Part shown: positions 44,129 through 52,776 of the stretch, one piece after another
Position numbering within the stretch: position 1 is the first letter of the stretch
Layout: each line of letters opens with the position of its first letter
DNA from: Bacillus_BD oryzisoli_A
GTDB lineage: Bacteria; Bacillota; Bacilli; Bacillales; Cytobacillaceae
Length of the DNA: 64,000 nt
Direction of reading: 5' to 3'
Assembly (NCBI RefSeq): GCF_043641075.1
Contig: NZ_JBHZRC010000006.1
Span: 62,001-126,000 of the forward strand
Made by a program: the position numbers and the translations under genes
The notes under the pieces: generated by a model
Seen by the model: only the letters and a program-made list of their open reading frames with translations
What the model was told of the DNA's origin: nothing
Database searches by the model: none

Positions 44129-44983
44129 TTAAAATGGGTGTTTATCAGGGAGGTATTTGAGATATTTGAGATATTGTACATAAGCAATGGAGCTTTTGTT
44201 GTGATGGACAATCGGACGCTGTACTTTGTATGATCGAAGATTCTGCCGATAGCTGGTCAATCCGGCTAGATACTTAAAGGATGGTCTTGTCACTAATCTG
44301 GTCATATAGGCAGGCTGATAACTATTCGGTCTTCTCTTTTCATTTAGAATCTTGATGATTTCTTCATCTGTCCGAATGTTAAATCCATGTCCAAAAAGGC
44401 TTCCATCATCGAGAAGAACAACATTCAAGCCTCTAAACTGTGGTGTGTTTGGATGAAAGTCAGGATTATTAATATAAAGAACATCCCCTGGAATAAAATG
44501 ATTAGAATAAAAGGTCACAATTCCAAGGTCCGTATCCGTATGCCAGCTGTAAAGATACAGATTTCGAAACACTGCATTAAACAAAGTACTGCCTATACTA
44601 TGCAAAACCGCATGGTAATAAATGATTGGTATGGCCGTGGCACATTCGAATCCATAAAGTGAGCTATTCCGATAAATGTCCAAAATCGCATCAGACGGCT
44701 TCACATTGGGTCTTAAGAGGAACCCGCCAGCCCTTGTTAATTGCCAGTACCTAGGATTGGCGCGGGCAGATGCAAAGGTTGTAAAAACAGCCTTACTTTG
44801 ATTCATTTCTTTTGCCGCTTTGATAATATTTTTTCGCATCTTGATTTCGAATAAAAATTCATTCACAGATTGATAAGAATAATAAATCGGAGCCTGCTGC
44901 ATTCTTTGAATTATGATCTTTTCCACACTTCCAAGCTGCCAATTTTCATTAGGTTGAAACGGGACCCCTGATATTTGTATCAT
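44129..44983 (-). CDS. tgl: protein-glutamine gamma-glutamyltransferase (spore coat transglutaminase)
   Basis: 284 residues. The sequence follows B. subtilis Tgl: the block YGFECATAIPIIYYHAVL contains the catalytic Cys; LYSWH, the FIPGDVLYINNPDF stretch and RGLNVVLLDDGSLFGHG also match. Tgl makes epsilon-(gamma-glutamyl)lysine crosslinks in the spore coat. B. subtilis Tgl is about 245 residues; this one has an extra Tyr/Lys/His-rich tail of about 40. I start at ATG 44983 just after GGAGG. Confidence 0.9.
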   Translation of the reverse strand: MIQISGVPFQPNENWQLGSVEKIIIQRMQQAPIYYSYQSVNEFLFEIKMRKNIIKAAKEMNQSKAVFTTFASARANPRYWQLTRAGGFLLRPNVKPSDAILDIYRNSSLYGFECATAIPIIYYHAVLHSIGSTLFNAVFRNLYLYSWHTDTDLGIVTFYSNHFIPGDVLYINNPDFHPNTPQFRGLNVVLLDDGSLFGHGFNIRTDEEIIKILNEKRRPNSYQPAYMTRLVTRPSFKYLAGLTSYRQNLRSYKVQRPIVHHNKSSIAYVQYLKYLKYLPDKHPF

Positions 44984-45075
44984 ACAATCCTCCACTCCAA
45001 GCTTTCATTGTAGTCATACTTATCGTATTCTTACTGAGGAAGGAATTATGACCAAATCTCCAAACTAACAGAGCC

Positions 45076-45120
45076 AAAGGGACGGGTTCATTGGCTCCAA
45101 GTCAATGAACCTGTCCCTTT
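45076..45120. terminator. terminator palindrome (GGGAC-GGTTCATTG type)
   Basis: AAAGGGACGGGTTCATTG faces CAATGAACCTGTCCCTTT, 18 bp with one G-T, followed by TTTT. It lies between tgl and the pyridoxamine kinase gene. Part of a recurrent family: a degenerate copy is at about 59566-59645. Confidence 0.8.
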
Positions 45121-45180
45121 TACCCATTTTTGTGGTACTATGAATAAAGTTTAAGGCGGATAGGTGTTATGGAGGTTATG

Positions 45181-46029
45181 ATGAAAAAAGTAGCGGTCAT
45201 ACAGGATTTATCATCTTTTGGAAAATGTTCATTAACAGCTGCGATTCCGGTTCTTTCGGTAATGGGCGTGCAGGCCGTTCCATTACCAACGGCTGTACTC
45301 TCTGCACAGACCGGGTATCCAAGCTTTTTTTGTGAGGATTTTACATCCCACATGCATTCTTTCATGGAGGAATGGAGCAAGCTCCAAGTAAGCTTTGATG
45401 GAATCTATACGGGATTTGTTACAGGTGAAGAGCAAATCCATAATATTTTTCAGTTTATCGAAACGTTTCGCAAAAAGGAAACGGTCCTGCTGGTTGATCC
45501 AGTCATGGCGGACACAGGTGAGGTCTATAAGCTTTTTACCGATGAGCTGCTGGTGCGAATGAAAGAGCTTGTGAAGATTGCAGATGTCATTACACCGAAT
45601 GTGACGGAGTGCTGTTTATTAACCGGATTGTCCTATGAAAGGCTGCATCGCTATTCAGATGAACAGGACTATATTCAAGCGTTAGAGGATGCCGGGAATA
45701 GGCTGCAGCAGGAAACGGGTGCCAAGGTAATCATCACTGGAGTAAATCCACCGTCAGCAGATTCCGATAAGCGGTTAATCGGAAATATGTATTTGGACGG
45801 AAGCAGGAGCTTCTATCGTGCAATGGAGTACAATGGTGAAAGCTATTCTGGTACTGGTGATTTATTTGCATCTGTCATTATGGGAAGTCTGATGCGTGGT
45901 GACGATCTCGATCAAGCAGTAAAACGTGCAGAGACATTCCTTACAGAGGCCATCCATGATTCCTCTATGGAGCAGGTCCCTACTGTCGAAGGTGTTAACT
46001 TTGAAAAATTTTTGAGGTTGCTATTATAA
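45181..46029 (+). CDS. pyridoxamine/pyridoxal kinase (PdxY/PdxK-like)
   Basis: 282 residues of the ribokinase-like PfkB fold, PdxY type: VAVIQDLSSFGKCSLTAAIP at the N-terminus, PLPTAVLSAQTGYP, LVDPVMADTGE, DVITPNVTECCLLTG and the C-terminal anion hole and base YSGTGDLFASV. It salvages vitamin B6 by phosphorylation. Start 45181 is five bases after GGAGG; ATG at 45169 overlaps that site. Monocistronic. Confidence 0.9.
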   Translation: MKKVAVIQDLSSFGKCSLTAAIPVLSVMGVQAVPLPTAVLSAQTGYPSFFCEDFTSHMHSFMEEWSKLQVSFDGIYTGFVTGEEQIHNIFQFIETFRKKETVLLVDPVMADTGEVYKLFTDELLVRMKELVKIADVITPNVTECCLLTGLSYERLHRYSDEQDYIQALEDAGNRLQQETGAKVIITGVNPPSADSDKRLIGNMYLDGSRSFYRAMEYNGESYSGTGDLFASVIMGSLMRGDDLDQAVKRAETFLTEAIHDSSMEQVPTVEGVNFEKFLRLLL

Positions 46030-46057
46030 CTATTTTCATTTCATTGTATAAGAGTGG

Positions 46058-46097
46058 AAAAAGTCATCCAAATGGGTTCAACGGGATGACTTTTTTT
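46058..46097 (+). terminator. terminator of pyridoxamine kinase gene
   Basis: AAAAAGTCATCC faces GGATGACTTTTTTT. Confidence 0.85.
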
Positions 46098-46206
46098 CTT
46101 ATTGAAACTTCACTATCAAGCTGGTGATTATTGTTACATCGTAAAAGGAACATTATTTGTATACTAAAAATAACCAGTAATTAACAATTTAGTGGAGGGT
46201 ATGGAC

Positions 46207-46290
46207 ATGGATATCATTTATTGGATCGGGATTATTATTACTGCGGCAGTTTCTATTATTCTATTGAAAAATTCAAGTAAAAAGAAATAA
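46207..46290 (+). CDS. 27-residue single-TM membrane peptide
   Basis: MDIIYWIGIIITAAVSIILL followed by KNSSKKK: one hydrophobic span and a basic tail, typical of small membrane proteins. GGAGG lies eight bases before this ATG (an ATG at 46201 is too close). It lies alone between two transcription units. Function unknown. Confidence 0.65.
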   Translation: MDIIYWIGIIITAAVSIILLKNSSKKK

Positions 46291-46398
46291 GTGTTCAAGT
46301 ACACTGTTGATTCTTTTTTAGCAGGATTCTTTTTGTTCCAGGCATATAAATTCCTCGAAAATTGTATTGAATCTACTTAACGATGATCCCTCTATTCA

Positions 46399-46435
46399 GT
46401 ACCAGTACTATCCATTTTGTACATGTTACTGGTAT
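46399..46435. promoter_or_regulatory. inverted repeat upstream of the MFS exporter gene
   Basis: GTACCAGTA (46399-46407) mirrors TACTGGTAT (46427-46435), followed by a T-rich stretch. It may be a leader hairpin, a terminator of the 27-residue gene, or an operator. Confidence 0.4.
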
Positions 46436-46525
46436 CAGTTTCTTTTCATTGTGTATCCTGTTAAACATCGTTATAATATACTTTATTTCGAGTTACTAAA
46501 TTAATAGAAAAGAGACGATAAATGC

Positions 46526-47707
46526 ATGAAGTTTTCAAAAAAACTAGCACTATATATATTAATGTTCGATATGTTTATCACATTTAGTGCAATTGGTCTA
46601 ATCCTCCCCGTTATGCCTGCTTACCTGAAAACCTATGGCGCAGCTGGACAAGCCTTAGGCTTCATCATTGCTATTATTGCTTTTGCCCAATTCATTTTTT
46701 CTCCTGTTGCAGGAAATTTATCTGATCGTCATGGCCGTAAAAATTTAATCATTTTCGGGCTTTTCGTAAATGGCCTTTCTCAAATTGCCTTTGGCCTGGC
46801 TGACGAGCTATGGATGCTTTATCTTTGCCGCTTCTTCACAGGTGTCGGTTCTGCCTTTATCGTACCTCCCGTCATGGCCTATGCTGCCGATATTACAAGC
46901 AAAGATGAACGCGGGAAAGCGATGGGCTGGATTGGTGCCGCGATATCATTGGGCTTTATGATTGGACCTGGTATTGGAGGATTCTTATCAAATGTCAATC
47001 TGCATTTTCCATTCCATTTCGCGGGCTCCGTAACCATCCTTGCCGGACTATTATCCTTAGTATTCCTGCCAGCTATCAAACCTGAAATAAAGGAGCTTCA
47101 TAAGCAAGAAAACATCCTGCAGCAAATGGAACGCTCCTTTAAAACCAGCTATTTTGTATTATTAATCGTTGTGTTTGTATTTTCATTTGGAATTTCTAAC
47201 TTCCAATCAACGTTAACGATGTTTTTAACCTATAAATTTAATTATTCTCCAAATGACATTGCCATTGTCATGACAGTCGGCGGCTTTGCCGGTGTGATTG
47301 TCCAAGGGTTTGCACTCAACAAATTATTTAAACGTTTCGGTGAAATGAAAATTATTTTATTTGGTCTGCTTGTTGCAGCCATCAGTCTTTATGGCATGTT
47401 ATATGTCAGCGGCTTTTATCTTATAATCCTGGTTGCCACTCTGTTCTCAACGGCGACCACTCTAATCCGTCCAGCCGTTAATACGTTAATTTCAAAAACA
47501 GCTGGCAATGAACAAGGCTTTGCCGCAGGGATGAATAATTCCTACATGAGCCTTGGAAACATGATTGGACCTGCGTTGGCCGGAACCTTATTTGACTGGC
47601 ATCGAAACATCCCATTCACATTTGGTTCTCTTATATTACTTGGCTGTTTCTTCCTGGCCTTTGTTTGGACGAGGAAGTCTACGACTCGAGCGCAGAAAGC
47701 ATCTTAA
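46526..47707 (+). CDS. 12-TMS MFS multidrug/tetracycline-type exporter
   Basis: 393 residues, 12 hydrophobic segments of the DHA1 type. Motif A reads GNLSDRHGRKNLI; the motif C region is GLIGAAISLGFMIGPGIGGF-like (WIGAAISLGFMIGPGIGG). It resembles NorA/Blt/TetA(L)-type drug:proton antiporters. The ribosome site is weak. No linked regulator gene. Confidence 0.88.
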   Translation: MKFSKKLALYILMFDMFITFSAIGLILPVMPAYLKTYGAAGQALGFIIAIIAFAQFIFSPVAGNLSDRHGRKNLIIFGLFVNGLSQIAFGLADELWMLYLCRFFTGVGSAFIVPPVMAYAADITSKDERGKAMGWIGAAISLGFMIGPGIGGFLSNVNLHFPFHFAGSVTILAGLLSLVFLPAIKPEIKELHKQENILQQMERSFKTSYFVLLIVVFVFSFGISNFQSTLTMFLTYKFNYSPNDIAIVMTVGGFAGVIVQGFALNKLFKRFGEMKIILFGLLVAAISLYGMLYVSGFYLIILVATLFSTATTLIRPAVNTLISKTAGNEQGFAAGMNNSYMSLGNMIGPALAGTLFDWHRNIPFTFGSLILLGCFFLAFVWTRKSTTRAQKAS

Positions 47708-47725
47708 TTCGTTAAACCTTTCAAA

Positions 47726-47765
47726 TAAAAAGGCATGGTTTTAAATGATTAAAACCATGCCTTTT
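47726..47765. terminator. terminator between MFS exporter and PBP genes
   Basis: AAAAAGGCATGGTTTTAA pairs with TTAAAACCATGCCTTTTT around a six-base loop, symmetric for both directions. Confidence 0.9.
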
Positions 47766-47832
47766 TATTTGTTTAAGGTAATGTTAACTATAAATTATTT
47801 TTTCCTTGTTAATCAATGATTCCTATCACCTC

Positions 47833-50439
47833 TTATTGCGAATCAATCCCACTCCCCACACCATCACTATTATCCATTTCATCAACAGTAATAGAAGTAG
47901 AGATTGGCTCACTCTTCCCAGTCTGATTTGAAGCTGTTACCGTAAATTCATAGGTTTGCAATGGTTGAGGGCTGCTTAATATAGCTTGTAATTCTGTTGT
48001 TGTTGTTAACGTTTGTGTCGTACCATTCACGGTATACGTAACAATATATTGGACATCTTTTATATCAGCATTGCCGGGGTTCCAACTAATCACAATTGAA
48101 TTGGAACCATTATCATATATCGCTTGTACATTACTTGGACTGTTTGGACCTTCTGCTTTTTCCTCCACCGTTATGGAAGTAGAGGCAGCATTACTTTTTG
48201 TGTCACCGGAAACAGCAACAATTGTGAAGGTATACTCTTTCCCTTTTTCCGGACTTTGCAAGACAGCCTGTAACTCATTTGCCGATGTTAATTTTATCGT
48301 ATCTCCTCCATCTACTGTATAAGAGACATCGAACGTTAGGTCCTGACGATTGTTAGAAGTATATGCCCACGATAATAAAATTCGGTCTGAGGCTGCATCA
48401 TACTGGGCCGTTACATTCGTTGGTCCATCAGGCTTAGGAGCTTGCGGCTTTTCTCCTCCAACTACATAGTATTCATTCCCAGATTTAGCTACACTCTTCG
48501 GTTGCTTGAACGTTTCTGTACTGGTTGCTGCCTTCGAAAGAATCGCTTTAAAGATTAATTTGGAGAAATTCTCACTCGTGCTGTTTAAATAATCATCAGC
48601 TGATGTTGTTTTACCATACCCCGTCCATACGGCTCCCGTATATTGCGGGGTGTAGCCTACAAACCAAGCATCTTTTACTGCATTACTTGGTAAGCCATAT
48701 TTTGTTTCTGTTTGTTTATCAAAGTTCGTTGTTCCCGTTTTTCCAGCAAGGTCCAAACGTGGAATATTTGCCTGTGTACCCGTACCTGAATCGACAGCAG
48801 TACGCAGCATATCCGTAATTAAGAAAGCCGTGTAATCCTCCATCACCTTCTTCTTTTCGGGTGCTATATTTTTCTCAATTCCATCTGGATAGACGATTTT
48901 TGTCACTGTGTGTGGTGCAATATAGTAACCGCCATTCCCAAAGGCCGCATATGCACCAGCCATCACAATTGGTGAGGCGGCATCAATGCCACCAATGGCG
49001 TTGGCTTCATTGACTTTTTGCTCATCTGTAATAGGAAATCCTAGACTTCTAGCAAAATTGGTGGCCTCATCAACCCCTGCCGCTTGAAAGGCTTTTAAAG
49101 CCGGGATATTCCGTGACCATACTAGATGATCGCGAATCGTCCTATTTCCTGCATATTTACGATTGGCATTTCGAATAGGAGTTCCATTCTCATACTGATA
49201 TTCTTCATCCTTTAATAAATGTCCAGTAGACCATTTGAGCTGATCAATAGCAGGTCCATAATCTAGAATGGGCTTTATCGTTGACCCCGGCTGCCGCTTC
49301 ATCATCGTCGCGTAGTTATACCCGCCGTTTTGATAATTTCTTCCACCGCCAATGGCTTTGATTGCACCTGTCTGTGTATCTGTAATGACAACAGCTGACT
49401 GCATGTTATCATTTTCTGGAAAACTGATTTCGTCATTAGTGGAAAGAACCTCCTCCGTGATTTGCTGGATTTCCGGGTCAATCGTTGTATAGATTTCTAG
49501 TCCATCTTCAAAAATATTGGCATCTGTTTTTTCCTGTACCTCTTTGATAACCGTATTAACAAATGCTTGATATTGATTTGTTTTTGGCATTTGAATATTC
49601 AGGGTCTCTTCAATCGGTGTGCTTTGCGCTTTCGTCATTTCTGATTTTGAAAGGTATCCATGCCGATTCATATAATGAAGGACCATGTTTCTTCTTTTTT
49701 CAGCATTCTCCAAATTTTCTTCTTCCGTTGGTATGTATCGGTTTGGACTTTGGGGAATTCCTGCTAATAGGGCTGCCTGCTCAAGAGTTAATTGGTCAAG
49801 CTCATCAGGACCCAATCCAAAGAAACGCTCCGCGGCCTTGGCCACACCATATACATCCCCGCCGTATAAATTTTTATTAAAATACATTTCTAGAATTTGT
49901 TCCTTAGAAAATCGTCTTTCTAATTGAAGGGCTAAATACCATTCTTGGATTTTCCTTGTTGGTGTTTGTTCAATCGTTAAAAAGGAGTTTTTCACGAGCT
50001 GCTGCGTGATAGTGCTGCCCCCGCCGCCCTCAAAGGATCCGGAAGTGATAATTTTAAAAATAGCTACTAATGTTCGTTTCACATCAATTCCATGATGCTT
50101 ATAGAAACGAGCATCCTCTGTAGCAATCACGGCATTCTTCAATACGTCTGGTATTTCTTCCACGTCAACATCCTCACGTTTCTCTTTACCAATCTCGGCA
50201 ATGATAGTCGTTTCATCACTTGCATATAACGTCGATGATAACGGAGCTTTTAATAATGTTTCATCAAACTTAGGTGCGTCCTTAATAATCCATAAAATGG
50301 CTCCTGTTCCAACGATTAGCATCAAAATCCCGATGATCAGAACAGCATATAGGAATCTTTTCCAAACAAAATTTTGGGCCTTCGTTTGTTGCTTATTTGT
50401 CTTTTTCTTTCGTTCCATGCGAGATTCATTTTCTGACAT
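47833..50439 (-). CDS. class A penicillin-binding protein (PBP1-type) with two C-terminal FN3-like domains
   Basis: 868 residues. A basic head and one TM segment (about 30-51) anchor it. The glycosyltransferase has TEDARFY (107-113) and GGSTITQQLVKN (140-151). The transpeptidase has STIK with Ser386, SRN (442-444) and KTG (567-569). Two fibronectin-III-like domains of about 90 residues follow (from about 680), then an acidic tail. It polymerises and crosslinks peptidoglycan. The FN3 tail recalls B. subtilis PonA, but the usual recU partner is not present, so this could be an extra PonA-like paralogue. Confidence 0.93.
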   Translation of the reverse strand: MSENESRMERKKKTNKQQTKAQNFVWKRFLYAVLIIGILMLIVGTGAILWIIKDAPKFDETLLKAPLSSTLYASDETTIIAEIGKEKREDVDVEEIPDVLKNAVIATEDARFYKHHGIDVKRTLVAIFKIITSGSFEGGGGSTITQQLVKNSFLTIEQTPTRKIQEWYLALQLERRFSKEQILEMYFNKNLYGGDVYGVAKAAERFFGLGPDELDQLTLEQAALLAGIPQSPNRYIPTEEENLENAEKRRNMVLHYMNRHGYLSKSEMTKAQSTPIEETLNIQMPKTNQYQAFVNTVIKEVQEKTDANIFEDGLEIYTTIDPEIQQITEEVLSTNDEISFPENDNMQSAVVITDTQTGAIKAIGGGRNYQNGGYNYATMMKRQPGSTIKPILDYGPAIDQLKWSTGHLLKDEEYQYENGTPIRNANRKYAGNRTIRDHLVWSRNIPALKAFQAAGVDEATNFARSLGFPITDEQKVNEANAIGGIDAASPIVMAGAYAAFGNGGYYIAPHTVTKIVYPDGIEKNIAPEKKKVMEDYTAFLITDMLRTAVDSGTGTQANIPRLDLAGKTGTTNFDKQTETKYGLPSNAVKDAWFVGYTPQYTGAVWTGYGKTTSADDYLNSTSENFSKLIFKAILSKAATSTETFKQPKSVAKSGNEYYVVGGEKPQAPKPDGPTNVTAQYDAASDRILLSWAYTSNNRQDLTFDVSYTVDGGDTIKLTSANELQAVLQSPEKGKEYTFTIVAVSGDTKSNAASTSITVEEKAEGPNSPSNVQAIYDNGSNSIVISWNPGNADIKDVQYIVTYTVNGTTQTLTTTTELQAILSSPQPLQTYEFTVTASNQTGKSEPISTSITVDEMDNSDGVGSGIDSQ

Positions 50440-50548
50440 GCTACACTCTGCTTTACTAGAGTCAACACCACTCTGTTACTTGCAGAGTTTTCACCTCTTT
50501 TTTTCATATAATAGTTGTTACAAAATGATCGTGAGAGTTTTTTTAAAA

Positions 50549-50830
50549 GGCTCTGTTATACCTGCATGTTAATTTTACTGCGGTTGAAAAATAAACGGTT
50601 AAATTCCGGCTATTTTGGGAAATACCCATATTTCCTTTAAAATAAAAGAGGTTTTTCCGTTTATATGATCCAAATCTTTGATTTTTGTCATTTTTAGAGC
50701 AGTTAATCGGAATATCTCCGCGTATATCTGCCTTTTAAGCCTCAACTATATACATTAAACGGAAATTCTCCGCCTATAAATTCTCATACCTTCACGAAAA
50801 ATCAGCACAATGTTTCCATAAAAAAGGGCC
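50549..50830. repeat. MITE-like dispersed element, copy B
   Basis: Inverted relative to copy A (1608-1881). It starts GGCTCTGTTATA and keeps the shared blocks AATAAACGGT, TTCCGGCTAT, TTTTTCCGTTTATA, TAATCGGA-TATCTCCGC and ATTCTCCGCCTAT. The right terminus (near GGGCC, 50826) has decayed. It occupies most of the space between the PBP and GDPD genes; the remaining ~110 bp next to the PBP start holds its promoter. Confidence 0.78.
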
Positions 50831-50843
50831 AATAATAATTGCG

Positions 50844-51836
50844 CTACTCGCCGCCGTATGATTTTCCTCTGATTATCGGAGCAACTACGTCAACGCGATT
50901 GGTCCAAATCACTCCATTATAATTAGCTGGAAGCCGTTCTATGTCCTGTGCGCCATCAAAACCCTCCGACCATTTGGCATTCCCCGCAACCAGAACGACT
51001 CTCGTATTTGCTGCATCCATTCGGTTAAGAAACTTCGTCGGAAATCCCCATAGCCACGGTGCGATTTTTTCAGGGATATGTAGTTGTGTATTTTCACAGG
51101 CTGATGGAGTGTATCCAGTCCAACCAGCTGCGATATAAGGAATCAAACAGCTCTTCATTGTTTCCATCGACATGACCCGAAGCTCCGGCAATCGCTGTTT
51201 TAAGGCGGCAATTGGCTGATCGCCTCCATAGGCAGATAATTGCCTGATTCTCTCATCGGAAAAAGAAGAAAGATAATCCGCTAATTTGGCACCTTCATCC
51301 TCATCATTACTTTTGATATTAATCAAGAATTTTTTGTTCGGGAAATAAGTGAGCACCTCATGTAGGGTCGGCATTAATCCAATCCCTTTACCGCGAAACG
51401 GATAGGTTTTCCCGTTATCCGCTGTGTAGCCGTACCCCACATCCAGCTTTTTTAACTCCTCCATTGTATGATCCCTTGTGACGCCTTTACCATTTGTTCG
51501 ACATTCGAGGTTCCAATCATGAAAAATGGCGAATTCCCCATCAGTAGTAGGATGAATGTCCAACTCTACCACATCTGCCCCCGCCTTATATGCTGCCTCC
51601 ATAGATGGAATCGTATTTCCAATATAGGGATGCTCCGGTTCATAAATCCTCTCTGCCGTACACGTATCCCCGGTTAGCCCTTCCATTGGATAGGTCTGGG
51701 ACATCGCAGCATGGGCTAGAAGAACAGGATATTCACTACGTTCCTTCGTAAATAGACTACTATTATTGAAAAAAATAAATAAAACAAACAGGATAAAAAT
51801 AAGGGCTATTCGTTTTATTACTTTATTATTTTTCAC
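50844..51836 (-). CDS. membrane-anchored glycerophosphodiester phosphodiesterase
   Basis: 330 residues. N-terminal hydrophobic anchor IALIFILFVLFIFF, then a GDPD TIM barrel. Catalytic features: LLAHAAM in place of the usual HRG, VVELDIHPTTDG (ExD) and FHDWNLECRTNG. These enzymes hydrolyse glycerophosphodiesters or lipoteichoic acid pieces outside the cell. The start is GTG, nine bases after AAGGAG. The HA-A replacement of the canonical HRG is unusual and could affect activity. Confidence 0.85.
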   Translation of the reverse strand: MKNNKVIKRIALIFILFVLFIFFNNSSLFTKERSEYPVLLAHAAMSQTYPMEGLTGDTCTAERIYEPEHPYIGNTIPSMEAAYKAGADVVELDIHPTTDGEFAIFHDWNLECRTNGKGVTRDHTMEELKKLDVGYGYTADNGKTYPFRGKGIGLMPTLHEVLTYFPNKKFLINIKSNDEDEGAKLADYLSSFSDERIRQLSAYGGDQPIAALKQRLPELRVMSMETMKSCLIPYIAAGWTGYTPSACENTQLHIPEKIAPWLWGFPTKFLNRMDAANTRVVLVAGNAKWSEGFDGAQDIERLPANYNGVIWTNRVDVVAPIIRGKSYGGE

Positions 51837-51999
51837 TTTTCAAATCTCCTTATTCATTATAAGATGAGAGAGGTTTTGATTATGTCAGCATGTACACTAT
51901 AATCAATCGGCTGCTATTCACACAATGGATAGATAATGATAAATCTATGATAATTTACTAATTAAATAGAATATGAATGATGATATTTAGGAGAAACGT

Positions 52000-52677
52000 A
52001 TGAAGGCATTAGCATATATCATTGTGGAAAGTGGCTCCCCTTTTGAAAAAGGCGACTTTATTCCTTTGAATCGTTCACAAATGATCATTGGGAGAAGTGG
52101 GAGTAATTGGGAGCCTGATATCGCATTTAATAACATCTATGTATCAAGGAAACATTTTTCGATTACGTTAGAAAACGGCATGTACCTCATTAAGGACTTA
52201 AATAGTAAACATGGGACATTCGTAAATAATCAGCGATTAACTCCCAATGAGGAACGGATTCTTAAGGATAATGCAGAAATTTCGATTGCCAATCATCTCA
52301 TTAAACTAAGCTTTTCCTTATCAAGAATCGAGCAGACAGCCGATATGGTTCCAACTGTTCAAATGTGTAAATGGGTGAATGACCTGGCTTTAGATCCATT
52401 GAGGCAAGAATTGTCTATCCAAGGAAATACGTATCTATTCTCTGACAAGGAATATAAATGTATTGAACTCCTTTTATCAATGGTTAATACTATCGTACCG
52501 ATTGAAGAATTGAAGAAATGTGTTTGGAATGAGCGGGCACAAACAGAGAGCGACCTGCCAGATGTCAGCTCAGACGAAGTAAACGCATTGATTTACCGGA
52601 TTCGTAAAAAAACACAGGATATTGTACAAATTGAAAATATTAGAGGAAAAGGATATATTCTATCATTTACTAAATAG
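52000..52677 (+). CDS. FHA domain fused to OmpR-type winged-helix DNA-binding domain
   Basis: 225 residues. The FHA part is about residues 1-105 with the core IIGRSG, YVSRKHFSI and NSKHGTFVN, which bind phosphothreonine. The C-terminal ~100 residues form an OmpR/PhoB winged helix (LSIQGNTYLFSDKEYKCIEL, and VNALIYRIRKK..IENIRGKGYIL). This suggests a transcription factor controlled by Ser/Thr kinase signalling, the reverse domain order to mycobacterial EmbR. AGGAG lies six bases before the ATG. No kinase gene is adjacent. Confidence 0.88.
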   Translation: MKALAYIIVESGSPFEKGDFIPLNRSQMIIGRSGSNWEPDIAFNNIYVSRKHFSITLENGMYLIKDLNSKHGTFVNNQRLTPNEERILKDNAEISIANHLIKLSFSLSRIEQTADMVPTVQMCKWVNDLALDPLRQELSIQGNTYLFSDKEYKCIELLLSMVNTIVPIEELKKCVWNERAQTESDLPDVSSDEVNALIYRIRKKTQDIVQIENIRGKGYILSFTK

Positions 52678-52714
52678 GATTACTCTAGATATATCTAGCT
52701 CTAATTACCTCACC

Positions 52715-52755
52715 AAAAAGTAACGATAATCCAAGTAGGATTATCGTTACTTTTT
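52715..52755. terminator. perfect bidirectional terminator
   Basis: AAAAAGTAACGATAATCC and GGATTATCGTTACTTTTT form an 18-bp stem with a 5-base loop, between convergent genes. Confidence 0.93.
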
Positions 52756-52776
52756 GGTTTCATCACTTTTACGCAA

